Assembly (NCBI RefSeq): GCF_008329535.1
Contig: NZ_NPKR01000015.1
Coordinates: 99,198 to 163,197 of the forward strand
Direction of reading: 5' to 3'
Length of the DNA: 64,000 nt
Origin: Mycolicibacterium sp. P1-18
GTDB taxonomy: Bacteria; Actinomycetota; Actinomycetes; Mycobacteriales; Mycobacteriaceae
The first letter of the stretch is position 1; every line of letters starts with the position of its first letter. The position numbers were made by a program, and so were the translations under genes. Shown in pieces: positions 9,099-16,530 of this stretch. Below the pieces are notes generated by a model, which saw nothing but the letters and a program-made list of their open reading frames with translations, was not told the DNA's origin and did not search any database.

Positions 9099-9488
9099 CT
9101 ACGCGATGGGTTTGACGGCCAGAACGGGCTTTTGACACTCGAGGATCAGCTGCTGCGACACACTGCCCAGCAGCAGCTTCCCCACCGGGTTGCGGTGCCG
9201 GATGCCGATGACCAACAGCTCGGCGTCGGGGCGGTCCATCATGGCCAGGAGCGCGTCGACGGGGTCGACGCCGACGGGCTGGGTCAGTTCGTAGGCCAGC
9301 CCACTGTTCTTCAGCCGCTCCTCGACGTCGTGCACCTCCGGCGCGCCGGCGAAGGTCGGGTCGACGTACGCGTCGCCCTTGGTCGAGTTGACCACCAGGA
9401 GCCCCGTCCCCCGCACCGACGCCTCGGTCATGGCGTGGTCCAGGGCGGCCTGGCCGTACTGATCCGCGGTGTATCCGACGACTATCAT
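9099..9488 (-). CDS. Universal stress protein (UspA fold)
   Basis: This 129-residue single-domain protein opens with MIVVGYTADQYGQAALDHAM and ends LLLGSVSQQLILECQKPVLAVKP, the usual Usp start and C-terminal strand. The nucleotide-loop region (GIRHRNPVGKLLLGSVSQ) keeps the terminal GS but is a variant of G-x2-G-x9-G-S/T, so ATP binding is possible but unproven. It lies 94 nt after tctA in the same orientation, separated by a tandem repeat that also supplies its ribosome site (GAGGAG). Co-transcription with the tct operon is likely. Confidence 0.85.
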   Translation of the reverse strand: MIVVGYTADQYGQAALDHAMTEASVRGTGLLVVNSTKGDAYVDPTFAGAPEVHDVEERLKNSGLAYELTQPVGVDPVDALLAMMDRPDAELLVIGIRHRNPVGKLLLGSVSQQLILECQKPVLAVKPIA

Positions 9489-9494
9489 TTCGTC

Positions 9495-9583
9495 TCCTCG
9501 CGCGAGCGCTCGTCGGTGCCAGTCGGTTCCTCGCGCAAGCGCTCGTCAGTGCCAGTCGGTTCCTCGCGCAAGCGCTCGTCAGT
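9495..9583 (-). repeat. Tandem 33-bp repeat (2.7 copies) between tctA and the stress-protein gene
   Basis: Copies run 9495-9527, 9528-9560 and 9561-9583 (partial). The unit reads TCCTCGCGC...CAGTCGGT on the plus strand, and copies differ at two or three positions. On the minus strand the array begins at the tctA stop codon and ends a few bases before the stress-protein ATG, filling the intercistronic gap. This position resembles mycobacterial interspersed repetitive units (MIRU), which sit between stop and start codons inside operons. Confidence 0.8.
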
Positions 9584-11124
9584 CACGCCTGGGCCTTCTC
9601 TCTCTGGTCCTTGTCGTCCTCCACGAGCAACAACGTCTCCTCGCTGCGGTTCATCAGCCTCAGCACCAGCGGCGCCAACAGCAGCAGGGCCATGCAGACG
9701 TACACGCCGATCGCCACCGGCTCGGTGAACAGGCTCCCCCACTCACCGCCGCCGAGCTGCAGGCTCTGCCGCAGCTGACGCTCGATGCGCGGCCCGAGGA
9801 TCACCCCGATGATCAACGGCAACACCGGCAGCCCGAAGCGCCGCATCATCAAGCCCAGGAGGCCGAAGACCAGCAGCAGCACCAGGTCGAGGGGCTGGAT
9901 GTTCACGGCGAACGCACCGAGGGTCGCGAAGAAGAGGATGCCGGCGTAGAGATAGGGCCGCGGGGTGCGCAGCAGCTTCGCCCACAGGGGCGCCAACGGC
10001 AGGTTGAGCACCAGCAGCAGGAAGTTACCGATGAAGAGGCTGGCGATCAGCGTCCAGATCAGCAGCGGTTCCTTGTCGAACAGCGTGGGGCCGGGCTGGA
10101 TGCCGTAGGACACGAACGCGGTCAGCATGACCGCGGCCGTCGCGTTGGTCGGCAGGCCCAGCGACAGCATCGGCACCAGGGTGCCTGCCGCCGAGGCGTT
10201 GTTCGCCGCCTCCGGACCCGCGACGCCCTCGATGGCGCCCTTGCCGAACTCCTCGGGATGCTTGGAGAGCTTCTTCTCGGTGATGTAGGAGAGGAAGGTC
10301 GGCAGCTCGGCGCCGCCCGCAGGCAGCGCACCGAACGGGAAGCCGTACGCCGTGCCGCGCAGCCACGGCTTCCACGACCGCCGCCAGTCGCTCTTGGCCA
10401 TCCAGGGGCGGCCGACCGGGATGACCTCGGCGGGCTTCTGCCGCAGGTGCGCGGCGACCCAGAGCGCCTCGCCGAGGGCGAAGATCGCCACCGCGATGAC
10501 GACGATGTCGATGCCGTCCGACAGCTGGGGCAGGCCGAACGTCGCCCGCGCCTGCCCGGTCAGGGAGTCGATGCCCACCAACCCGATCGCCAGCCCGAGG
10601 AACAGCGAGATGCTGCCGCGCAGCTTCGACGAGCCGAGCACGGCCGTCACCGCCACCAGGGCGAACAACATGATCGCGAGATACGACGGCGCGCCGAGGG
10701 TGACCGCGAAGCGCGAGATCGCCGGGGCGAAGAGCGCCAGCAGCACCGTGCCGATGGTGCCCGCGACGAACGACCCGATGGCCGCCGTCGCCAGCGCCTG
10801 CGCGGCTCTGCCCGCCTTGGCCATCTTGTTGCCCTCGATCGCGGTGATCACCGACGACGACTCACCTGGCGTGTTCAACAGAATCGAGGTGGTCGACCCG
10901 CCGTACATGCCGCCGTAGAAGATGCCGGCGAACATGATGAACGCCGCGCTGGGGCTGACGTTGTAGGTGATGGGCAGCAGCAGCGCCACCGTCATCGCGG
11001 GCCCGATGCCGGGCAGGACGCCGACCGCGGTGCCCAGGAGCACACCGATGCAGGCGTAGAGCAGATTCATCGGCGTGGCGGCCTGCTCGAAGCCCTGAAG
11101 CAGCCAGCCCAGGTTGTCCAACAT
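9583..11124 (-). CDS. tctA: Tripartite tricarboxylate transporter, large membrane subunit TctA
   Basis: The 513-residue protein has about 12 transmembrane segments and the TctA signature around GVLPGIGP (residues 35-42) plus the conserved FYGGMYGGSTTSILLNTPGE region. TctA forms the membrane channel for tricarboxylate or related carboxylate uptake, driven by the ion gradient, with TctB and the binding protein TctC. The ATG shares one base with the tctB stop (TGATG), so translation is coupled. The natural substrate cannot be read from the sequence. Confidence 0.93.
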   Translation of the reverse strand: MLDNLGWLLQGFEQAATPMNLLYACIGVLLGTAVGVLPGIGPAMTVALLLPITYNVSPSAAFIMFAGIFYGGMYGGSTTSILLNTPGESSSVITAIEGNKMAKAGRAAQALATAAIGSFVAGTIGTVLLALFAPAISRFAVTLGAPSYLAIMLFALVAVTAVLGSSKLRGSISLFLGLAIGLVGIDSLTGQARATFGLPQLSDGIDIVVIAVAIFALGEALWVAAHLRQKPAEVIPVGRPWMAKSDWRRSWKPWLRGTAYGFPFGALPAGGAELPTFLSYITEKKLSKHPEEFGKGAIEGVAGPEAANNASAAGTLVPMLSLGLPTNATAAVMLTAFVSYGIQPGPTLFDKEPLLIWTLIASLFIGNFLLLVLNLPLAPLWAKLLRTPRPYLYAGILFFATLGAFAVNIQPLDLVLLLVFGLLGLMMRRFGLPVLPLIIGVILGPRIERQLRQSLQLGGGEWGSLFTEPVAIGVYVCMALLLLAPLVLRLMNRSEETLLLVEDDKDQREKAQA

Positions 11125-11651
11125 CAGAGAATCCCATCCAGAATGCCTGCGGGCAGCGGAATTCCGAGCCCCGAGTAGAACGCGTAGAAGCTTGCGGTGC
11201 TGAGCACCGCGCCGATCACGATGTTGCGGACGTAGTGCTTGCTGCCCAGGACCGTGGCGCACGCGGCGAACATCAACGCCCCGGTGATCGCCCAGCCCAG
11301 CGGCATGACGAGGAGGATCGTGGCGACGAAGATCGCCACCAGCAGGCCGACGGTGCGCCAGTCGCTGGGCAGATCGGGGTCGATGTCCTCCCCCGCGTCT
11401 GCCTCGCCCTTGGATCCGCGGGGGATGGCTATCGCCAGGATGACCGCCAGCACCAGCAGCCCGACTCCGACGATCATCGGGAACAGCCGTGGCCCAACGG
11501 GATCCACCTTCGCGAAACCGCTGGGCAGGTTCAGCGCGTCGTAGACGAGGAAGGCGCCGACCAACACCAGCACCGCACACACCAGGTACTGCGCCCGGTC
11601 GACGGACCGCTCCACCGGCTTCTCGATCGGCTTCTCGATCGGCTCGGTCAT
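11124..11651 (-). CDS. tctB: Tripartite tricarboxylate transporter, small membrane subunit TctB
   Basis: The 175-residue protein has four predicted transmembrane helices with the TctB layout. It starts with a charged stretch holding a short duplication (EKPIEKP). Its ATG overlaps the tctC stop in ATGA (11648-11651), and its own stop overlaps the tctA start. TctB is the small membrane partner that stabilises TctA in this carrier family. Confidence 0.9.
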   Translation of the reverse strand: MTEPIEKPIEKPVERSVDRAQYLVCAVLVLVGAFLVYDALNLPSGFAKVDPVGPRLFPMIVGVGLLVLAVILAIAIPRGSKGEADAGEDIDPDLPSDWRTVGLLVAIFVATILLVMPLGWAITGALMFAACATVLGSKHYVRNIVIGAVLSTASFYAFYSGLGIPLPAGILDGIL

Positions 11652-12646
11652 AGCAGCCCCAGTTCGGTCAGCGTCGTGGAGACGCGCTGGTCTTGGTCCT
11701 TGAGGAACTGTTCGAACGGTGCTCCGGTCATGAACGCATCGCTCCAGCCGTTCTTCACCAGGGCCTCCTTCCAGGCGTCGGTGGCGTGCAGTTCTTCGAG
11801 CGTCTTCACCATCACGGCCTTGGACTCCTCCGAGATGTCCGGCGGCGCCAGGACGCCGCGCCAGTTGGTGAAGGTGAGGTTGATGCCGGCTTCCTTCAGC
11901 GTCGGCGCGTCGACGCCCTCGACGCGCTTGTCACCGGAGACGGCCAGCACCCGGACCTGGCCTGCCTCGATCTGGTCGACGTACTCGCCGAGACCCGAGG
12001 TGCCCGCCGCGATCTTCTGCCCGAGCAGCGCGGTCAGGAGGTCGCCGCCGCCGTCGTAGGAGACGAAGTTGACCTTCTTGGGGTCGACGCCCACGGCGCG
12101 TGCGGTCTCCATCGGGAACAGGTGGTCGGGACCGCCCGGCGAGGAACCGCCGCCGATGGTGACCTTCGCCGGGTCGGCCTTCCACGCGGCGACGAAGTCG
12201 TTGACCGTCTTGAAGGGCGAGTTCGCCGGGACGAGGATGCCCTCTTGTTCCTCGACGACCTTGGCCAGCGCGGTGGCGTTGGTGGCCAGCGCCGAGGACC
12301 CGTTGGTGTACACCGCGCCGACGACGCCGAGCCCCATCATCATCATGAGGTCGCCGTTGCCCTTCTCGTTCATCAGCCGGGCCATGGCCACGGTGCCGCC
12401 GGCTCCGATGACGTTGAAGACCTCGACGCGACCGGTGATGTCGTCGTCCTCCATGATCTTCACGGCGGTGCGGGCGGTCAGGTCGTAGCCGCCGCCGGGG
12501 CTGTTGGGCACCATCATCCGCAGCCGGTGCAGGCCGGAGTCGTCGTTGCCGCGCGTCACCCCGCAGCCCGTTGCGAACGCGGCGGCGAGCGCGAGGCTGA
12601 TCAGGAACGCCAGGATGCGGGTCGTTCTCGGAGGTCGTGCTCTCAT
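11648..12646 (-). CDS. tctC: Tripartite tricarboxylate transporter, extracytoplasmic binding lipoprotein TctC
   Basis: The start at 12646 gives 332 residues with a basic n-region, hydrophobic stretch and lipobox-like FATGC (Cys28), so the protein is probably a membrane-anchored lipoprotein. The mature part is a Bug/TctC periplasmic-binding fold (MVPNSPGGGYDLTAR near residue 43 and later IGGGSSPGGPDHL). It captures the carboxylate for TctAB. It is first in the operon. An in-frame upstream codon would remove the signal peptide from the N-terminus and was not used. The 95 bp shared with the divergent kinase gene holds a CRP-like palindrome. Confidence 0.92.
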   Translation of the reverse strand: MRARPPRTTRILAFLISLALAAAFATGCGVTRGNDDSGLHRLRMMVPNSPGGGYDLTARTAVKIMEDDDITGRVEVFNVIGAGGTVAMARLMNEKGNGDLMMMMGLGVVGAVYTNGSSALATNATALAKVVEEQEGILVPANSPFKTVNDFVAAWKADPAKVTIGGGSSPGGPDHLFPMETARAVGVDPKKVNFVSYDGGGDLLTALLGQKIAAGTSGLGEYVDQIEAGQVRVLAVSGDKRVEGVDAPTLKEAGINLTFTNWRGVLAPPDISEESKAVMVKTLEELHATDAWKEALVKNGWSDAFMTGAPFEQFLKDQDQRVSTTLTELGLL

Positions 12647-12698
12647 AGGGTCGTCCCAGTTCGCTTGAGTGTGATGCTCAGCAATACTGGACGCCGAG

Positions 12699-12712
12699 GT
12701 GACACAGGTCAC
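12699..12712. promoter_or_regulatory. CRP-type palindrome between tctC and the sensor kinase gene
   Basis: GTGA-CACAGG-TCAC matches the core GTGA-N6-TCAC of cAMP-receptor-protein sites (full consensus TGTGA-N6-TCACA; the outermost base differs on each side). It is 53 nt before the tctC ATG and about 30 nt before the kinase start. It could instead be the operator of the neighbouring response regulator. Confidence 0.5.
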
Positions 12713-12741
12713 TCTTAGGGACGCAAAGGAAGTTGTGGTCG

Positions 12742-14403
12742 TTGCGATCACCTGTGAGACGTTTGGGGCGACGCGCCACGTCGGCCCGCGCCGACGGAGG
12801 CGCGCGTAGCACGCGCAGCCTCGCCGGCGAGTTCCTCATCTTCCAACTGGTGGTCGTCGCCATCGTGCTCGTGGCCGTCGCGGCGGTGTCGGTCGCCCAG
12901 TCCACCGACGAGTTCCGCGACGTCCGTGGGCAGCGGATGATCGCGGTGGCCGAGAATCTGGCGTCGACGCCGATCGTCCGGGATCGGTTCGCCGACCCGT
13001 TCGCCGCACGGATCCTGGCCCCCGACGTCGACCGCGCCGTCGCACTCTCCGGCGCCGAACTCGCCGAGATCACCGACCCCACGGGAACCGTCCGGGTGTC
13101 GACGGACCCGTCGCGCATCGGGCGCCGCCTGGACCTCGCCGGCAGCGGCGCCGTCGATGGTCGGGCCTGGTTCGGCGACCTCGACGTCGACGGCGTGCAC
13201 AGCCTGGCCGGCCAGGTTCCCATCAACGACATCAACGGGGTCGTGCTGGCCGTGGTGTCGGTCTCGGAGCGCTACCCCTCGGTGTGGCAGCTCCTCGGCG
13301 GCGCGGGCGAACGCCTACTGGTCTACCTCGGCCTCGGCGCTGCCCTGGGCGCGATGGCGTCGTGGCTCCTGTCGCGGCGCATCAAGCGCCAGACCGGCGG
13401 GCTGGAGATCGCCGAGATCGCCGGCCTCGCCGATCATCGAGAAGCGTTGCTGCACAGCCTTCGCGAAGGCGTGGTGGCCGTCGACGACGATGGCGTCATC
13501 ACGGTGCTCAACGACAGTGCGCAGGTGCTGCTGGACGTGACCGAGGATGCCGTGGGGCGCCGGGTCGACGAGGTCGACCTGGACCCGGCGGTCACCGACT
13601 TCCTGCTGTCCGGCGGCGACGGGCGGGCCGCCCAGTCCGACGTCGTGATCGTGACGCGGACCCGGGTGCTGGCGCTCAACCGCCGCTCGGCCACCAGCCA
13701 GGGCAAGCGGATCGGCACGGTCACCACCATGCGCGACAGCACCGAACTGGCGTCCATGCAGGGCCAGCTGTCCTCGCACAAGAGCGTGACCGACACCCTG
13801 CGGGCCCAGACCCACGAGTTCGCCAACCAGCTGCACACCATCTCGGGTCTGGTCCAGCTCGGCGAATACGACTCCGTGCACGACTTCGTCGGCGCCCTGA
13901 CCCGCCGCCGTGCCGAGATCAGCGACGCCGTGACCCAACTCGTCTCCGACCCCGCCGTCGCCGCGCTGCTGATCGCGAAGACGTCCCTGGCCGCCGAGAG
14001 CGGTGTCGCGCTGACCATCGACGGCGACTCGCACCTGTCTGCACTGGACCCCGCGCTCTCGACCGACGTGATCACCCTGCTGGGTAACCTCATCGACAAC
14101 GCGGTCGACGTGTCCGAGGGTTCGCCCGCGGCACGGGTGACCGTCCACCTCGACGACGCCGAAGGGATGACCGTGTCCGTGACCGACTCGGGACCCGGTG
14201 TGCCCGAACACCTTCGGGAGGAAATCTTCGCACGGGGCGTCACGTCCAAACCCGACGTGCCGGGCGGGCGCGGGATCGGCCTGGCGCTGGTCCGGCTGGT
14301 GAGCGCCCAGCTCGGCGGCACGGTCGACGTGACCGACGCCCCGTCCGGAGGGGCGCGCTTCACGGTGTGCCTTCCGCCGGCCCGGTTGGCCGAACATGCG
14401 TGA
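12742..14403 (+). CDS. CitA/DcuS-type sensor histidine kinase
   Basis: This is a membrane sensor of about 553 residues: TM1 near residue 30, an extracytoplasmic PAS/Cache-like sensor domain, TM2 near 185-205, a cytoplasmic PAS domain, then the SpoOB-type phosphoacceptor segment THEFANQLHTISGLVQLG and an ATPase domain (LLGNLIDNAVD, DSGPGVPEH, GGRGIGLALV). The family senses extracellular di- or tricarboxylates. Its divergent placement from tctCBA and the 8-bp overlap with a CitB-type regulator suggest that it controls tct expression. The start is uncertain: AAAGGAAG (12725-12732) best fits TTG 12742, while TTG 12733 is too close and GTG 12754 rather far. Confidence 0.9.
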   Translation: MRSPVRRLGRRATSARADGGARSTRSLAGEFLIFQLVVVAIVLVAVAAVSVAQSTDEFRDVRGQRMIAVAENLASTPIVRDRFADPFAARILAPDVDRAVALSGAELAEITDPTGTVRVSTDPSRIGRRLDLAGSGAVDGRAWFGDLDVDGVHSLAGQVPINDINGVVLAVVSVSERYPSVWQLLGGAGERLLVYLGLGAALGAMASWLLSRRIKRQTGGLEIAEIAGLADHREALLHSLREGVVAVDDDGVITVLNDSAQVLLDVTEDAVGRRVDEVDLDPAVTDFLLSGGDGRAAQSDVVIVTRTRVLALNRRSATSQGKRIGTVTTMRDSTELASMQGQLSSHKSVTDTLRAQTHEFANQLHTISGLVQLGEYDSVHDFVGALTRRRAEISDAVTQLVSDPAVAALLIAKTSLAAESGVALTIDGDSHLSALDPALSTDVITLLGNLIDNAVDVSEGSPAARVTVHLDDAEGMTVSVTDSGPGVPEHLREEIFARGVTSKPDVPGGRGIGLALVRLVSAQLGGTVDVTDAPSGGARFTVCLPPARLAEHA

Positions 14404-15076
14404 GGTGCTCGTCGTCGACGACGACTTCATGGTCGCCGAGATCCACCGCAAGTTCGTCGACCGCGTCGACGGATTCACCACGGTGGGCGCCGCGCGTACC
14501 GGGGCCGAAGCCCTCGAGCTGGCCGCCGCCCTGCACCCGGACCTCATCCTGCTCGACGTCTACCTGCCCGACATGACGGGACTCGAGGTGCTGAAGCGGC
14601 TGCGGTCGGCCGGCGACCCCGTCGGCGTCATCATGATCACCGCGGCCCGCGAACTGGACACCGTCAGCGGGGCGCTCGACGGCGGGGCGGCCGACTACCT
14701 GATCAAGCCGTTCGAGTTTCCGCAGCTGCAAGCCAAGCTGGAGGCCTTCGCCGCGCGGGCCGAGGCGCTGTCGTCGGCGGCCGGCGCCGACCAATCGCTG
14801 ATCGACTCGCTGTTCGGCAGCCAGGGCGGCGCCCCGACCGTCGCCGACGACGCCCTGCCCAAGGGTCTCGGGAAGGTGACCGGGCAGCTGGTGCTCGACG
14901 CCGCCCGCACCGCCGGTGAGGTGTCCTCGGCGGAATGCGCTGAGCTGGTGGGCATCTCGAGGGTCAGCGCACGCCGGTACCTGGAGCACTTCCTGGGCGT
15001 CGGCGCCCTCGAACTGCGTCTTCAGTACGGCGCGGGCAGGCCCGAGCGCCGCTATCGGGCGCGCCACGCAGAATAG
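14396..15076 (+). CDS. CitB/DcuR-type response regulator
   Basis: The 226-residue protein has a receiver domain with acidic pocket Asp8-Asp10, phosphoacceptor Asp54 (LILLDVYLPD), Thr82 and Lys104, and a C-terminal helix-turn-helix domain around residues 150-215 (VSSAECAELVGISRVSARRY). It is expected to be phosphorylated by the upstream kinase and to bind DNA between tctC and the kinase gene. The ATG lies inside the kinase gene (8-bp overlap), so the pair is translationally coupled. Confidence 0.92.
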   Translation: MREVLVVDDDFMVAEIHRKFVDRVDGFTTVGAARTGAEALELAAALHPDLILLDVYLPDMTGLEVLKRLRSAGDPVGVIMITAARELDTVSGALDGGAADYLIKPFEFPQLQAKLEAFAARAEALSSAAGADQSLIDSLFGSQGGAPTVADDALPKGLGKVTGQLVLDAARTAGEVSSAECAELVGISRVSARRYLEHFLGVGALELRLQYGAGRPERRYRARHAE

Positions 15077-15080
15077 GGTC

Positions 15081-15779
15081 ATGGACGCAGCAGTCGAGCA
15101 ATCCCGAGTCGACGGTCTTCGCGACGCCGAACGCAAGGCCCGCACCCTCTTCGACGAGGTGGTGGCCCGCGGGCTGATCGTGCCCGGCGTCGGCGAACGC
15201 GAGCTCAGCGACCAGATCCGTGAACTCGCCGACGAACTGCTCGGGGTCAGGAAGTTCTGGCACAAGCGCATCGTGCGCGCCGGCGCCAACACCCTCGAGC
15301 CCTACGCCGAGAACCCGCCGGAACGCGTCGTCGAGGCCGACGACATCGTGTTCCTCGACTTCGGGCCCATCCTGGCCGAGTGGGAGGCCGACTTCGGCCG
15401 AACCTACGTCCTGGGCGACGACCCCGCCAAGCACCGGCTCGCCGACGACCTCCCGCGAATCTGGGAGGCCGGCCGGACGTACTTCGAGGCGCACCCCGAC
15501 GTCACCGGGGCGCAGCTGCACGCCCACGTGCTGCGACTGATTCGCGACGCCGGGTGGGACCACGTCGGAGAGCACGTCGGCCATCTGGTCGGGGAGTTCC
15601 CGCACGTGCGCATCAGCGGCGAGAAGATGGCGAGCTACATCGCCCCGGCCAATCCCGATCCCATGCGCCGCACCGACGCGAAGGGGCAGGAGTGCCACTG
15701 GATCCTCGAGGTACACCTCGTCGACCGGCACGGTGGCTTCGGCGGATTCTTCGAGCAACTCCTCGACATTCCCTCCTAG
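15081..15779 (+). CDS. M24-family metallopeptidase-like protein
   Basis: The 232-residue protein shows the creatinase/aminopeptidase fold of M24 proteins. Possible metal-ligand segments are LDFGPI, DFGRTYVLGDD, EHVGHLVGE and HWILEVHLVD. It is shorter than Xaa-Pro aminopeptidases and lacks their N-terminal domain, so substrate and even activity are uncertain. The ATG at 15081 follows the response-regulator stop by 4 nt and may be read from the same transcript. A longer upstream frame overlaps the regulator and is not credible. Confidence 0.75.
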   Translation: MDAAVEQSRVDGLRDAERKARTLFDEVVARGLIVPGVGERELSDQIRELADELLGVRKFWHKRIVRAGANTLEPYAENPPERVVEADDIVFLDFGPILAEWEADFGRTYVLGDDPAKHRLADDLPRIWEAGRTYFEAHPDVTGAQLHAHVLRLIRDAGWDHVGEHVGHLVGEFPHVRISGEKMASYIAPANPDPMRRTDAKGQECHWILEVHLVDRHGGFGGFFEQLLDIPS

Positions 15780-15816
15780 CCGAAGGTCGCCACCTGCGAA
15801 GTAGGGCCCTCACCCG

Positions 15817-15829
15817 TATCCTTCAGCGG
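15817..15829 (+). promoter_or_regulatory. Leaderless -10 element of the glutamine amidotransferase gene
   Basis: TATCCT (15817-15822) matches TANNNT and sits 6 nt before the GTG start at 15829. In mycobacteria this spacing places the transcription start on the first base of the start codon. No Shine-Dalgarno sequence is visible. Confidence 0.6.
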
Positions 15830-16530
15830 TGGCGAAGACGGTGCTGTTCCTCTACAACGATCCCACTGCGCCGGAGGCGATGCTGGGAGACGCGTTCACC
15901 GAATGTGGTTACGACGTCGCGACATTCGAGGTCGTGACCGCCGCCCAGGCCGCCGAGCCGTCGTTCGACGCGACGATGCCGGACCCCACCGACTACGACG
16001 TGGTGGTCCCCCTCGGCTCCCGGTGGGGAGTCAACGACGGGTTCGCGTGGATGGAGTCGGAAGCGGCCATGGTGCGGGACGCGCACGCGGCGGGCGTCCC
16101 GATGCTCGGGGTCTGCTTCGGCGGGCAGCTCATCGCCCACGCGCTGGGCGGCTCGGTGACCCGCTCCCCCGCCCCGGAGGTCGGCTGGTTCGACGTCGAC
16201 GCCTCGCGGACCGAACTGGTGCCCGGCGGACCGTGGTTCGAGTGGCACTTCGACCGGTTCACCGTGCCGGCGGGGGCCGTGGAGATCGCCAGGAACTCCA
16301 ACGCCTCCCAGGCGTTCGTCATCGGCGCCACGATGGGCCTGCAGTTCCACCCGGAGGTCGACGAGGGCCTGCTGGAGATGTGGCTCGCCGGCGACGGCGC
16401 CACCGAACTCGCCGCCCTGGGGCTCGACGCCGACCGGTTGCGCACCGCCACCCGGGCCGAGCTGGAGAGCGCCACCAAGCGGGTGCACGCGCTGGTCAGG
16501 GCCTTCGTCGACGGGGTCGCTCAGGCCTGA
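15829..16530 (+). CDS. Class I glutamine amidotransferase-like protein
   Basis: The 233-residue protein has the class I GATase triad: nucleophile Cys96 in GVCFGGQ, and His174-x-Glu176 in FHPEVDE. It resembles the stand-alone GMP-synthase-like amidotransferases. No synthetase partner is adjacent, so the acceptor reaction is unknown; gamma-glutamyl hydrolysis is possible. The gene converges on the epimerase gene and the two stops share the 10-bp palindrome 16521-16530. The GTG start is supported by the leaderless -10 element. Confidence 0.85.
   Translation: MAKTVLFLYNDPTAPEAMLGDAFTECGYDVATFEVVTAAQAAEPSFDATMPDPTDYDVVVPLGSRWGVNDGFAWMESEAAMVRDAHAAGVPMLGVCFGGQLIAHALGGSVTRSPAPEVGWFDVDASRTELVPGGPWFEWHFDRFTVPAGAVEIARNSNASQAFVIGATMGLQFHPEVDEGLLEMWLAGDGATELAALGLDADRLRTATRAELESATKRVHALVRAFVDGVAQA

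Noticed and set aside
9495..9583. Possible CRISPR array
   Set aside because: The 33-bp units are directly adjacent with no spacers, and no cas gene is present.
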